In this document: piece by piece, positions 46,861-59,140 of the stretch
Position numbering within the stretch: position 1 is the first letter of the stretch
Layout of the letters: each line of letters opens with the position of its first letter
Source of the DNA: Dryas octopetala
Taxonomy: Eukaryota; Streptophyta; Magnoliopsida; Rosales; Rosaceae
Length of the DNA stretch: 64,000 nucleotides
Assembly (NCBI GenBank): GCA_963921425.1
Contig: OY992832.1
Span: forward strand, 25,385,489 to 25,449,488
Reading direction: 5' to 3'
Position numbers and translations under genes: made by a program
The notes under the pieces: generated by a model
Seen by the model: the letters and a program-made list of their open reading frames with translations, nothing else
Database searches by the model: none
Told to the model about the DNA's origin: nothing

Positions 46861-47495
46861 TGTTCGTATGATTAATCGTCTGGGCATAACGACAAGTCAC
46901 ACAAGGCCTAACACCATGCGGTTTGGGCCTAGACCCAAAAGACTAAGCCCTTCCTGGGCTCCTAGCCCATGATCTACTAGGCTCCGGCCCCATAGGCTCC
47001 GGCCTCCTAAGCTCCGGCCCCATAGGCTCCGGCCTCCTAAGCTCCAGCCTCCTAGGCCCCGACCCGTGTCAACTCACTCGGATCCTCGAGACCGGTGACA
47101 CGTGGCGCTCCTGCAGTGCAAGTCATCACAAGGGACACGTGTCATCACCGGATTGGTTGTCACTCTTCCAAAGGTACTATAAAAGAGGTACCTTCTTGTC
47201 ACAAAAGGACAACTGAAATCATTATTATACTATTCACTCACTCTGCTCTCAGATCTCTCTGAACACTGACTTGAGCGTCGGAGGAGCTTTGGCCGGCACC
47301 ACACCGGTGCCCTTCCCGCTCACTTTTGTGTACTTGCGCAGGGTGCTTTGGATATCATTCTCTCTCATTACTCACCAGTCGGACCCAGCTACCCGTTCCT
47401 GCCCCACTTCGACGTGTCGTCCTCTCAGTGTCGGGTCAACGGGCCTACGTGGTTCGACTCGACGTTGACTGCTTTACCATTTTTGAGCATCAACA
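46861..47495 (+). repeat. 3' LTR of the octamer element
   Basis: 635 bp ending at the ACAGA duplication. TATA box near 47178 and G-boxes corresponding to the 5' LTR. Confidence 0.92.
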
Positions 47496-47649
47496 ACAGA
47501 CAAAGTAAACGATTAAACATGATATCACGCCAAAATAGACAATAAGGTGATTAACTCAAATCCTTCATTGTTATTCCTGTAAATTATCCATCTCTAGGCC
47601 ATGAAATGAAACATCACATCATATTAGTATCCGGGAGAGCTGCTAGTCA

Positions 47650-47920
47650 TACACTTAGGTAATAAAGCTCGCCACATCCTGTGCATAGGCACGAGCAGGC
47701 AGATAAGCTCGCCACTTCCCGTGGAGAGTGATCTCGATGCACAGGCAGGCATGTAAGCTCGACATCTCCCGTGCAGAGCGAAACAATGCACTGGCAGGCA
47801 AAAATGTTGGCCACTTCTCGTGTAGAGCGAATCATTGCACGAGCAGGTAGGTGAGTAAGCTTTCCACTTCCCATGTGGAGCGAATCAATGCACGAGCATG
47901 CAAGTATCCTCGCACAAACT
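47650..47920. repeat. Tandem repeat, about 58-bp units, in the minus solo LTR
   Basis: Four to five units share AAGCTCGCCACTTCCCGTG and a GCACGAGCAGGCA core. The array sits in the same part of this LTR as the array of the 13235 family. Confidence 0.85.
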
Positions 47921-50900
47921 CTAACACCACATTCTCAAGACTAACCTACAGCTATCATTTTTTTAAAAAAAAATATATATATATATAATGCTTCTTGTAT
48001 TTCGAATTCATTACCACGTATTGCAACAATATCAACACTTGCTTGTGAGAAAAATTCATACTTAATCATAAATTCGACCCAAATCAAAACCATTCATAAT
48101 ATCTCATAACCACACAAAATAACCTCTTGACAAGGGAAATCAGCTATAAAATTATCAGCTACTTTAATATCATTCAAAGTTAACTCAAGACTGGAAATCT
48201 ATCTACTCTCAATAATTAATTGTATAAGAATTGCATAGAAATCATTTAACTCTCGCTACTTTTAAAACCAAGACAAGACATCCATTTCTAATGAATAAAA
48301 CATCTTTTAATAAAAACCCATGATGACACTGTATACCTTGAAAATCATAATTAAATCAAAACATAACCATATCCAAAATCTTTTAACTTAATCTATACTC
48401 AGTAAACCAAGAAGGAATTAAATCCATTAAATACGCAAAATATTTCGGAAAGACAAAATCCACTCACAGATTGTGAAATCTAAATTCAATCCTTCGCCGG
48501 ATCGTTACGAGCAACGGTCGTCTCGCCTATATAAAAAGCAATAATACACAATTAGTCTCATCTTAACAACCATTAAAGTGTGTGTGTACAAGAAACCCAA
48601 TGTTCTAGCTAATTCGCGTTCTTCCTAATGATTATAAATCGTTTCTTTAAAACTATGACACTCTAAAACCTATTCCTGAACATTCTGGGCTCGACCTATG
48701 ACACCTAAGATCTCAAACTAGACCAAAATCTCGAAATGAACCCTGCACGTGGCTTACCTGAAACAAGAAAATCATCTGAGGGTAGCTTCGTTATCCAACA
48801 AGGGTCCAATTTCGATCCCAAATGAACTTTCATCAACCCAAGTAGCCTCCGCCTACGAAAATCGATAACCAACTTAGTAAAGGTATTCAAGTTGATGTTA
48901 GGTAGTCAAAATGACAGTGGGGTGGTCAGAACCAGCGCCGTCGCCACTCAAAATGGTGGCACCAAAATCAAATTCCACAATTTCTCCAAATTTCACAACT
49001 TTTTCAGTTCTAAACTTCAATTAGGGTTCTAGAGGATAGATATCGTCCAACAATTGTCCAAGAACAATCCCTAAACCCAAACTTCAAGGTAAACCTGAAA
49101 TGGCCTATAAACCCTCAAAAATCAAGTTCATAAATACCTAAAAACTATCCATTCTCCAAAATTGCTTCAAATTTCCAAGTATAAACATCAGTTAAAGGTT
49201 CTTCGGGGTGAAAATTGTCCACAATTACACACAACATCATCAAATTTTGAAATTTTAAGAGGAACCCGAAATGGGTCTTAAACCCCAAATTTCCAAAACC
49301 ATAATTACTCAAAATTGACAAATAATACCATATGGATTTAGAAGCCCATGAAGAGAGGAACAAAACCCATTAACCAATTTCTTGATTGGAACTCGGAGGT
49401 GGTCGAAATCGGTAAGAGAAGTCGGTGGCTAGGCTTGGCTTATCAAGCTATTTCTGGGCGCAGGAAGGGATGGCTGGCGAGGGGAGGCTTAGGGGAGGAT
49501 GGCTGGTGGCTGGGGGAGCCAGCCATGGCCCTGGGTCGCCGGAAAAACTGCCGAGGAGCCGCTTCGGTGCTGCTGATGCAGCTGCGCGTAGAGGGAGAAC
49601 GAGAGAGAAAGAGAGAGAGTCTGCGGGGGGGAGGGAGAAAGAGAGAGAGTAGGGGGCTTGGGCGGTGGCGTCGCCGCCTCCTAGCCGGACAGCGAGGGAG
49701 GGAGGCTAGAGAGAGAGAGGGAGCTCTGGGGAGGGGTGCGTCGAGGAGAGAATGGGAGGGAGAGTGAGTGCGTGAGAGAGGAGGGAGATTGAGAGAACAA
49801 AAATATGATTTTTGAGTTTTTAAAACCCACTTATGTGAATTTATAAAATTATCCCTAACTTCAAATACCTGTATCTCACAAACTGTACTTTCGATTGACA
49901 CACGGTTCGCATCTATGGACTCATGGGCTCGAGACCTTTTCAACGTGCCCAAGGTAAAAAAAAAAAAGCTCATTAGAACACAAAGTCAACATTGGGCCAA
50001 ACCCATTATAAAAAAAAAAAATTAAAAAAATTTAACTCAAAACCTTTTTATTTTTCAACTAAAATTCTCAAAATATTTAGAATACTTTTCAAAAATAAAT
50101 TTAGAAAAAAAAAAAAAAAAATAGGGCCCCATACTCTACTTCCCACTACGCCTCTAAATGGCCATTACGAATAAGAAATTTAAATTTCTCGTGAAATTTG
50201 GGTCAGATCGTTACACATGACATAAGAAAGGTTGAGTGTATATTCAGATTTAAAGAAAAATAAAAGGGAAAACAAAATGATCACTACAACAAAAATGTCG
50301 ATAGATATCAGTCGTGGACTGATATCTATTTGGGTAGCCGCCTGATATAGCGCGTCGTGATATCTAATGTTCACATTTTAGATATCAGTTTTAAACTGAT
50401 ATGTAAACATTGTTTATATATCATTTTTGATATTATTACTGATATCTATAAAATCCGAATATCAATAGTTCTTATCAATATATATCGTATTTGAGGTTGA
50501 ATATGATATAAAACCATGATATCAATATCAGGTTTGAGGTAGTATATGATTTAAAATCTTGGTATCAATATCAGGTATATGATAAAATCTGATATGTAAT
50601 CTCGATATCAATATCAGGTATGAAACATACTCTGATATCTAAATATTGTTTATATATCAAGTCTGAGAGAGAATCTGATATCAAAATGACATAACATTTC
50701 AGTTTTTAGACTAAAAATGATTTGGAATGTATGATATATATTAGTTTTTTTTTCACCTAAAAAGGATATCAATGAATTAAATACAATTGTGCCTGTATTT
50801 TGAAATGGCCTGAAATTTGTGCAAGTATAAAATCTTTCATTCCCATATATTTCATATTTTAAGCACCAATAACATTCAAAGTACCCAAAAAGGGATTACA

Positions 50901-51734
50901 ATATAATATCCAACAAGTAGTTCTATAGTTAAGGAAATACATAAAGAATTACTAAGGTATTACTGATGGTACTAATTTGAAGATACAAAAGCTGACAACT
51001 TCATCTAGCTAGTGGAGTAGAATCATTCACATCTTAAAGTTGTGTTGTATTAGCTTCGCTTGGTCTTCATATTGGACCACTGAAAACATCAAAGGAACAT
51101 ATATTAATTCTTAAATTTAATCACAAATTCATTGATAAAACTTGGAAAATATACTGATAGGTTAAAGTATACTGGAAGGTATATTGTTGAAAAAGGAGAA
51201 GACTGTTACATTGTTGACTGCCAGGAAATAGGTTTACTGGAGCAGCGCACACTCTCAAATTTTTAGAAACATAACTACAACTCCAATTGCTCTGAAAATT
51301 GGTGGAACAATACTAGACATACAGAGGTTCAAGCAAAAAAAATATCAAGTGTTTTAGAGTTGTAGTTTGATACAGTTTCATCATTCACTCAAGCTTAAGA
51401 TTTGGGAGCATTGCTCATCCTCCAAATCTAAAGTTTGAGTGAAGGATTCTACAGCCTCAAACCACATGATTTTAAATGATAAAACTTATCTTTAGTAGTC
51501 TAATATTATTCCCACAATTTCAGTTGATGACAATATCACAAGAAACACAAGGATAGGTTAAAAACATAGACATGCAAAAAGAGAATTAAGTTGCTGTCAG
51601 GTTTCAATTGGTTATAACATCATGCATTATATATTGATATGAAAAGGTGTTGCAATATGAGCATTCAATTCTCTTATCTGACCCTGCAGGGGCTATGTAT
51701 AATCTAACATGTAGTCCTAAAATCATTTACACAA

Positions 51735-52129
51735 GGGATTACTACCATTTTGCTCTCCAGACTATTACACTTGTATCAGTTTGCTCCCCAGACTTCTAAT
51801 TTGAAAAATTAAGGACTCTGACTTTTTCAATTTCGCCAATTGAGGTTCTTTTGTCAATTTACACATTTTTTATCCAAATCTTTGAGGGCAAAATGGTCCC
51901 TTCCAATTAGATCTTATCATTTTTTCCTCATGCATCATTTTTTCTCTTTTATTTCTTGCTAAATTTTGCTTGATCATCTCGAAATTTTAGATTAAAAATG
52001 TATAAATTGACGGAATAACCTTAATTGGCAAAATTGAAAAAGTCAGGGTCCTTAATTTTCCAAATTAAAAGTCTGGGGAGCAAACTGATACATGTGTAAT
52101 AGTCTGGGGAGCAAAATGACATTAATCCC
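51735..52129. mobile_element. MULE foldback, 395 bp, inside the CACTA
   Basis: Perfect 9-bp duplication TTTACACAA (51726-51734, 52130-52138). Ends GGGATTACTACCATTTTGCTC-like and, inverted, GGGATTAATGTCATTTTGCTC-like. Arms of about 130 bp pair around a loop near 51880-51980. Confidence 0.92.
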
Positions 52130-52766
52130 TTTACACAATTGTATGTACATGTATTTGAAAACTTCAAGATGATGATCGAAACAAATTCCAAAAGCAACTT
52201 GGAAAAACCAGTCACTCATATCCCACAAATAACAATAACAACATGCCTATGCCACTTACACTTTTTCAAACCCGTAGGCTTTGCAACATGCCTTTAATTT
52301 TCATTAATCACATGAAAAGACACAAGCAACTAGAGATAACGAATATACTTATATATAGTAATTAATCGATTAGTTAATTGGGCAACACCAACACCACATC
52401 ATGACTGGTTTTTAGTCCATGTGACAAAAAGCAGTACAAATTGAGAGAACATGAGAGAACATAATATGCAGCTGAAGGGATTTCAATCATAAAAGAAACT
52501 AGGGGAGAAGGAAATACAAAAACTAACTATAAAAAGAAGAAAGAAGCACATATAAATATAAATGGCCATACCCATTAAAAAAAAAAAAAGTGAGTGGGGG
52601 TGACAACAATTTGAGACCAGATAAATGGCTAAACCTCAAAATACTTGGACTTTTTCCTAAAGCATAATATCTAACTAGATGCTAAAAGGTCTTGATTACC
52701 CATCACCATTGCTGATTGTACAAATAGACTCAGTACAGAAGACAGATACTTAAAGGTGTTGATTAC

Positions 52767-52844
52767 CTAGTTAATACAAGTTTTTTGTCTTGACTCTGCA
52801 AAGTATCAGTTACAATGTCAAAGACTCCTTCATTCATGAGATCC
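52767..52844 (-). pseudogene. Exon-like fragment, gene unknown
   Basis: A 78-bp piece with an AG acceptor (52845-52846 inverted) and a GT donor (52765-52766 inverted). In one frame it reads DLMNEGVFDIVTDTLQSQD and so on without a stop. I do not recognise the protein. It may belong to the same captured gene as the REVEILLE-like exons or to another. Confidence 0.4.
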
Positions 52845-53266
52845 CTACAGAAATTTAGTGTGATCCCTCTTAGAAACAAAGACATTATATAAGACAAAAA
52901 ACTAGAAGTATCCATCAGAAAAATAAGCAGCCAGCCCAAAAGTTCTTAAAAAAAAAAAACAGAGAGCTACAAAACATAGTAAGCAAAAATAAAATAAAAA
53001 AACATGTAGCTTTATTATGCTAGAACAAAAAATCCTTCAGCAACCCAAAAACAAGTAACTCATGTAAACAACTAAACATAGCAAGTCATATGTGCCACTT
53101 TTATGAAAAAAGCAATATATCAGAACCACATTGTTTTTGATACCCAAATCTAGAAGGGCATTGGGGATTGATGAGAATAAGCATAGCCTCAATGAGAAAC
53201 AATAGAAACATATAACTTGCTCAAATGAAAATTACAATTATAACAACAAGAAATAGTAATACTTAC

Positions 53267-53688
53267 AATTGGCTCAAAGCCTGGACTAGACAAGTTCATG
53301 CTGAGGTTTCTCATCAACAGCAAAACCTGTAGAAATAACCAATTACAATTACAGTCACATCACCTCTCATAATTATAATAATTATAGGCACACCTGCCCT
53401 CGCTATTTATTTATTGGCCAAAAACCACCATTATACAGGGTCCTTTCCTCTATCTGATGACAATAAACTTTTCTCTGTAAAAATGCTAGACAGGCAAATC
53501 TTACACAATTTCAAGCATTATAGATTTTAAACTAGCAAGAATAAATCACTGAAAGTGATATAGTTTAATCCAACTCACAGTTTCGAAATTGATGGGATTC
53601 ATTTCCTTGAGTTTCTGAGCATGGCCCTTTGTGTCTAGATCAAAAACACTCCCAATGAAGCTATAAACTTCAGCAAAATCAGGAATAC
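53267..53688 (-). pseudogene. Two captured exons of a REVEILLE6/8 (LHY-CCA1-like) gene
   Basis: Exon 53688-53579 (110 bp) encodes [20 protein letters not shown] and, further on, [11 protein letters not shown]. After a 252-bp intron, exon 53326-53267 (60 bp) encodes VLLLMRNLSMNLSSPGFEPI. Phases agree, both introns have GT and AG, and there is no stop. This is the conserved C-terminal LCL domain region of RVE4/6/8 (ASG4) MYB transcription factors that activate evening genes of the circadian clock. The DNA-binding MYB exons were not found, so it cannot make a functional factor. It lies antisense in the CACTA. Confidence 0.85.
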
Positions 53689-54391
53689 CTGCAACATATG
53701 AAACAATATATAAATTTTCATTTGTTAGGGTGACCATGTTTGCAAGTATAGCTACAAACGTGAACTCATCACCCATTAGACAGGCTAGCTGGATCATTGC
53801 TCAGCTGGTGGCATCCGAGGAGACTAAGCATGCACCCTCCTAATGAAATGGTTCATCCCCTAAAAAACTCACATGCTCACATTCCAAATGAATCTGAAAA
53901 AGGGTGATCATATTGAACAAAATAATTAAACAGTAAAAAAAAAAAACATAGGTTCGTATATGTGATGAAAGCTTGTTCTGATATTCAACCACAAAAATTG
54001 AATCTGGTACACAGACATGCTAGATAGAACACATGGGTTTTATTGTACACTTCCATTATGCACCCACTGCACTCTAAAATATGGTACACTCATACATTAT
54101 TCACCCCTTTTACCTGTACATAGAGGAAGGGATCAGCAACAAAATTACTTGGGAAACCAGCATCAGTAACTGAAGCACAAGTCACAACAGGGTTGGCCAC
54201 GGGCCAAGCCGCACTCCTGTCCCTCCATGCATTCATCTACACCAAATTCCATCCCATTTTCATAATTCAAATCACCCAAAATCAATAATTTAACAGGTAC
54301 CCATCTCAGAACAATTAAAAAAAATTCAAAGCCCAAAAAAAAAAAAAAATTAAAGAACATACCCAGATAAGAGAAAAATAAATTAATGCTT

Positions 54392-54560
54392 AAACAACGG
54401 CGACGGCCAGAGACCTGGAGTGGAGAGAGGCTGGGGTGCGAAGCAACTGCGACGGCCAGAGAGATGCCGGGGTGCGATGCGACTACAAAGAAGTCGCAAC
54501 CAAGTCGACAGGTTCAAAGCGGCGAGGTGGCAGCGACGGTGGACCTCTGGACTGAGGAGT
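54392..54560. repeat. Direct duplication of a GC-rich block (second copy 55262-55402)
   Basis: Both copies contain GTCGACGGGTTCAAAGC-like sequence followed by GGTGGACCTCTGGACTGAGGAG and similar upstream CGACGGCCAGA sequence, about 85-90 percent alike by eye. The second copy is followed by a purine-rich run to 55700. The block is GC-rich against an AT-rich background, hinting at a captured exon or 5' leader. Confidence 0.8.
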
Positions 54561-56885
54561 AGCATATTTTCCTTGAATATAAGAAATTGATTAATATTTT
54601 GCAAAGATGCAATCTCCTATTGAAATTCTAAATAAGTTTCGACAGAATAAAGCCATAGTTGATTCAAATCCCCAAAACATTGTAATGAAATCACAACTTG
54701 AGAGTATGAAACCTGTATACTAGTAGTACTATAGTATACAGACCATACTGCACACCCACATACTAAAGTAGGTGCAATATGGTCTCGCTGAATTAACTCT
54801 CTGTACACAAATCATAAGGTAAGCTTTCAAATCCACTTTTTTTCATACATTTTGAGGAGTCTGAGAGCCAAAAGAACTAACATTTTCAGTCATTTAGTTT
54901 AGAGTAATAAGAAACCCAAGTATTCAGGAGTTATATCAAACAGTTACCGAGCTACACAGCTAACACAGAAGACAAAACAATGAAACCCAACAAAGGCTGC
55001 AATTCATATTCAAATCACTGAAAATGAGCGAGTGTAAGAGATTATCAATGGGCAAAGTACCTTGCTTAGGATATCTTTGGATTGGAGATGGGTGGAGTCA
55101 TTGTCTGATGGCCATCTTCATAATCGTTGCAGATTATAATCTGCAAATAAATCAACCCAAACACATATAGAACACCAAATCAACCAATTATTCAAAGAGA
55201 AAAATAGCATAAAATCAATTAACCTGCAAAATCAACCCAAACACATATAGAACACCAAAAAGGCTGGGGTGGAGAGAGGCTAGGGTGCGATGCAACGGCA
55301 ACGGCCGGACAGATGCTGAGTTGCGAAGCGACGGTGAAGAAGTCCCAACCAAGTCGACGGGTTCAAAGCAGCGAAGCGGCGGCGAAGGTGGACCTCTGGA
55401 CTGAGGAGGGCGAGATGACGGCGAGACAGAGGGGCGAGATGACGGTGGACCTCTGGGTTTCTGGCTTTCTGAGAGAAGAGAGAGTGAGAGTCTGAGAGAG
55501 TGTGATTTTTGGATGAGGTAGATCGAGAGTGAGGGTCTGGGTTGATTTTAGTAATCGATGGAGGCTGAGAGTCGACGACGAGAGAGGCGACTGAGGGAGA
55601 CAGAGAGAGGGCAGCGCAAGAGCGTGAGTGTTTCTGTTTTAGGTTTTTGCCTTTTTGGGTGAGGTAGATCGAGAGTGAAGGGTCTGGGAGTTTGGCCAAA
55701 TTGGGGCTAGACCTAGGTTTTTAATTTTTAGTATATCTGTATATGTCTAAGTGTTGGGACTTGGGAGTAGGACAAAAAAATTTAAGTCAGAAAAAATACA
55801 TTACATATCAGTGTTAGGATAAAAAATTATAAGTATTGTTTTAAGATATCAGTTAACAATTTATACTGATGTCTTTATAAGTTCTTAGAAAAATGAAAAT
55901 ATTATATATCAGTTGAAAAAAACCATGTGATATCTTATAGAGTTTAGAAATCAGCTAAAAAATTATTTGATATTATAAGTTTTATAATATCAGTCATATT
56001 CAAATCTGATATAAAATGGGTGATATCTATTGACAATATTCTTGTAGTGGATGGAGGTTAAATAGGATAATTAAAATATGGAAGGGCCTTGGATTAGCTA
56101 ATGGGCTGTTAAGCCTAGTCTCTTAGGTAATTATACATTTTAGTATGCCTTAAGGGATTAGTTAAACCCAAATCAGAACCCTCTTAGGAGAAATAAAACC
56201 TGACACCCAGCCTTGAATCCTTTCCCACGCCAACTGAAAAGGTGACTCTTCAGTTTTTCCTCCAAACAACTATAACATCTTCTTTTAAAAGACCAAACCC
56301 CTTTCTTGCATGGAATGAGTTGTAATGTAAGATTCAATTGGCATATTGTGCCATGATCTGACTTTCTGCGTAAGTTTTGCTGCAATGCAAATATCAGCAT
56401 GCACCATTTGGAAATAATAGGGTGGGAAAATGGTCAAATAGCTTCAATTTTAATTTTAATTTTTCACTGCATGAACTTCAATCCCACTACAAGATATATT
56501 TGGTGGGAAAATGCATTTTGAATCCTAATTAATTAGTCACCAAAGTTCATGGAGGCATTGTTTAATGATATAAATGCTCCACCAATACAGCAACTAACTG
56601 CAGCATAAGTCAGCAGCCACCCTGTCAGACAGTCATGACAGTTTATGTCTTAATCTTCCACCATTCCTACCTTTGGGTGTCCTTAGCTCCCTTGCCACCC
56701 CAACAAATACCTCCAGCATGTTTTATAGTGACTGCAGGGTGGCAAATGACAATCCAAACCAAAACTAGTGGCAGTTGACTCAATAGATAGCAATAAAAAT
56801 TGGTGACCTTTGGTAGAAAATGTTGTAGTGAAGTCATTGTGCAGCGAGCAATGCTTGGTCTTGTCTCACTTTTCGGGTGAGCTCC

Positions 56886-57340
56886 TCAGCAGTGGTGGCT
56901 CTCGGAATATGCCTTTGTTCTTATTATTTTCATGATAAATTTTGGAGATGTTGCAAGTGAGGTTGAGGTCAGAAAGCTTGTCTCGATCTCCTTAAAACTT
57001 TCCCTTCTTCTTAGATACATGCTCATGGGCTCAGATACATGCTCCTGGGTTATTGTTGAAAACTTTCGGTGACTCGCTACATCTTCCTCGAGGCAGATGT
57101 ATGGCCCAGCCATGGCAATACATTCTTTCATGTTGTGAGGTAAGTGCATGATAATATCGTCGTGCAGCTTGGAGCTTGGCAAGAGCCCTATTTGGAATGC
57201 GGAGGTCGCAATTTCTCTGGGACATTCATCAAGAGATGACATCTCCACTACGAAGCGAGACATGTAGTCTTTGAGCTTCTCGTTTTTCTGTTCCTGATTG
57301 GTGTTTCACAGGGCGATGATTGTTGTTCCTTTTTGTTCAA
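56886..57340 (-). pseudogene. Ty3 retrotransposon gag fragment, C-terminal part
   Basis: The frame reads EKLKDYMSRFVVEMSSLDE, then AFQIGLLPSSKLHDDIIMHL, the second half of a retrotransposon gag (capsid) domain. It lies downstream, on the minus strand, of the first half at 59130-59340. Upstream of the Met at 57263 the frame soon meets a stop near 57302. Degenerate. Confidence 0.75.
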
Positions 57341-57344
57341 CTTG

Positions 57345-59140
57345 TTTTACTTGGAATTTAGAAACGAATACCAAGTTATAGCTCGCAAGTATACGAATCG
57401 CTCATGTAAGCATATCGTATAAGTATGAGGTCGATCCCACGAGGACTAGATAAATATACATCAAACCAATTCAACTTACCTATTAGAATCACTAAACACA
57501 CACACACGGCAGAGGGTCTGTAGATTGTGAAACTCACGCACACCACATACACACACACGCACACACAATTGCAATGCCAAGAATTCAGAATCCACCACCA
57601 ATTGATGCAAATACAACCAAGCAATTCAAGAGAACGCATAAATGTAATAAAGTTTACTAGTCGAAGTCCTTTTCAGGGACACTACTAATTATCGTTCTCC
57701 TTATGCATAAACTAAGAGCTTCTTAGGCCTCCTCTAGTCAGTTAACTTGCATGTTCCCTAAGCGTACCTAAGGCAACTGTTATTCATGCAAGAGTCATTA
57801 AGTTTTGTGAAAATGGTAAACACATGGAGCATAGACCCACCTTAATGTAACCTATGAACATCCAATGATCCCTTTTCTCATGAGTACGTTCTTAGGATAC
57901 TAACTTGCTGCCAATTGAAATTATCATCCTTTTGAGCTTATTTAATTTCACAACATAATCTAGACGCAATTACCCTAAGGTAGCTAGTCAAAGGGTGCAA
58001 ACAAATAGAATCAATTTTACTAGACATCAAGGATTTACTACATATATCAAATTAAATCACAAGTGTCACCATTGCATAACTCACAATTAAAGTTTCATCA
58101 TCCAACTTAGCAAAGCAATTAAAACTCAAAACATAATAATAAAGAAAATAAAAAATCTAACTTCCTATAATCATTAAATCCATAATGAAAGCAAGAACAA
58201 ACTAAATAACTAAAGAAAAAGAAGAAAATCAAAAGAAAAAGACAAGGGAAAGAAAATAAAGAAAAACTCAAGGAAGATGCGACTAGGGCACTGCTGTCCC
58301 CTCCTCCTCCTTGCGCCAACTTCTCTCTCTCTCTCTCTAACTTTGGGCCTTGGATTAGATGTGTGGTGAGACATACCTGGGCTTGTGGACCCTAGGTTGC
58401 ACGACTTGGGCTCTTTGAGTGTTGACTTAGGCTCCCTCCTTATCAGCTAGGGTTGGCGTGATGGGCTGCAAGCTTGTGCATGGGTTGCATGGGCTATATG
58501 CAAATGGCGTGATGGGCTACCACCTCACAATCCTTCTCATTTTGACTTCTCCTAGGCCCAAAGCCCAATTGACTTCATGACTTAGCATTGTTGACCCTTG
58601 ACCATTGACGTTGACTTCCAATTTCGCCCCTCTCTCCCTCTTGGATTCGAATTCATTTCTTCACCCCATTTGATTCCATGGATGTCCAATACCTTCTAGA
58701 AGCTTCTGGAACTTTGATTTGATAGAGTTGACTTTGACCACACTTTTTCTAGTCCAACTAGGATTCCTTGTCCATTTCAACTTCTCATAATGACCATATT
58801 GCCCCTAGTGACTCATAGTCTCATTAGAACTCCTTTCCTTAGTAGGGTTAGGTTTCCTAGTTCAACTAGGAATTCTTGCTCTAATTAAGATTTTTCATTT
58901 CTGTTTTGACAATGATGGTTCTGGGCTTTATGTTTCCTTGTACGATTAGAAATCCTCATTTGACTAGGATTTCTGCTCTTTTCCTAGTTTGACCAAGAAA
59001 TGTCCCAAAACAGCTCAATTTGCTCATATTTCTTATTTATGCTTCATTTGACCTAAAAACACAAAAACAAGATAACAGACACAAAAGTATCGAGTTATAA
59101 CACTCTAAGTTAGAGAGTTAGTATCATAAAATGACGTAAA
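57345..59140. mobile_element. Insertion of unclassified repeat splitting gag, about 1.8 kb
   Basis: The two halves of gag are separated by this non-coding stretch. One side carries CGAGCTATAACTTGGTATTC-like and GGGATCGACCTCAT words (inverted), the other GTTATAACTCGATACTTTTG and TCATTTTACGTC, which look like retrotransposon LTR/leader sequence. Exact ends and a target duplication were not found. Contains CA repeats (57494-57568). Confidence 0.5.

Larger units (their letters stand above)
44969..47495 (+). mobile_element. Non-autonomous LTR retrotransposon with octamer array
   Basis: LTRs 44969-45618 (650 bp) and 46861-47495 (635 bp) begin TGTTCGTATG and end GAGCATCAACA, flanked by the perfect 5-bp duplication ACAGA (44964-44968, 47496-47500). 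The primer site TTTGGCGCCGTCTGTGGGAA follows the 5' LTR, and AACTTGGGGGACTCC precedes the 3' LTR; this primer type is used by Tat-like Ty3 elements. The 1242-bp interior holds an octamer array and a 200-N gap but no gag or pol. The LTR length difference comes mainly from copy number of GGCTCCGGCCCCATA-type units. Confidence 0.92.
44345..50215 (-). mobile_element. Ty3-type solo LTR (about 3.3 kb), interrupted
   Basis: On the plus strand it begins TGATAGGACC and ends GATCGTTACA. Inverted it reads TGTAACGATC...TCCTATCA, with a perfect 5-bp duplication CATGA (44340-44344, 50216-50220). Without the inserted LTR element and its duplication it is about 3339 bp. Like the 13235 family it has a GC/purine-rich block (49440-49800) and a tandem array (47650-47920), but the sequences differ. 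No internal region: a solo LTR. Confidence 0.85.
50282..56049. mobile_element. CACTA transposon, 5.8 kb, gene-capturing
   Basis: Termini CACTACAACAAAAATGTCGA and, inverted, CACTACAAGAATATTGTCAA, with the perfect 3-bp duplication GAT (50279-50281, 56050-56052). Subterminal GATATCAG/CTGATATC motifs crowd both ends (50300-50690 and 55800-56030). No transposase was seen. The interior contains two REVEILLE-like exons, another exon-like piece, a duplicated GC-rich block and a MULE foldback. All exon-like pieces run on the minus strand. Confidence 0.92.
42601..56880 (+). repeat. LTR-like host sequence of the nested stack
   Basis: TGTAACACCCCAAATC at 42601 is a typical start of a Ty3-type LTR. Removing the insertions defined below, the host reads 42601-42855, 44161-44344, 50221-50281 and then from 56053. 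The right end is undetermined. The AT-rich 56053-56880 part has no gene that I can support. Confidence 0.45.
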
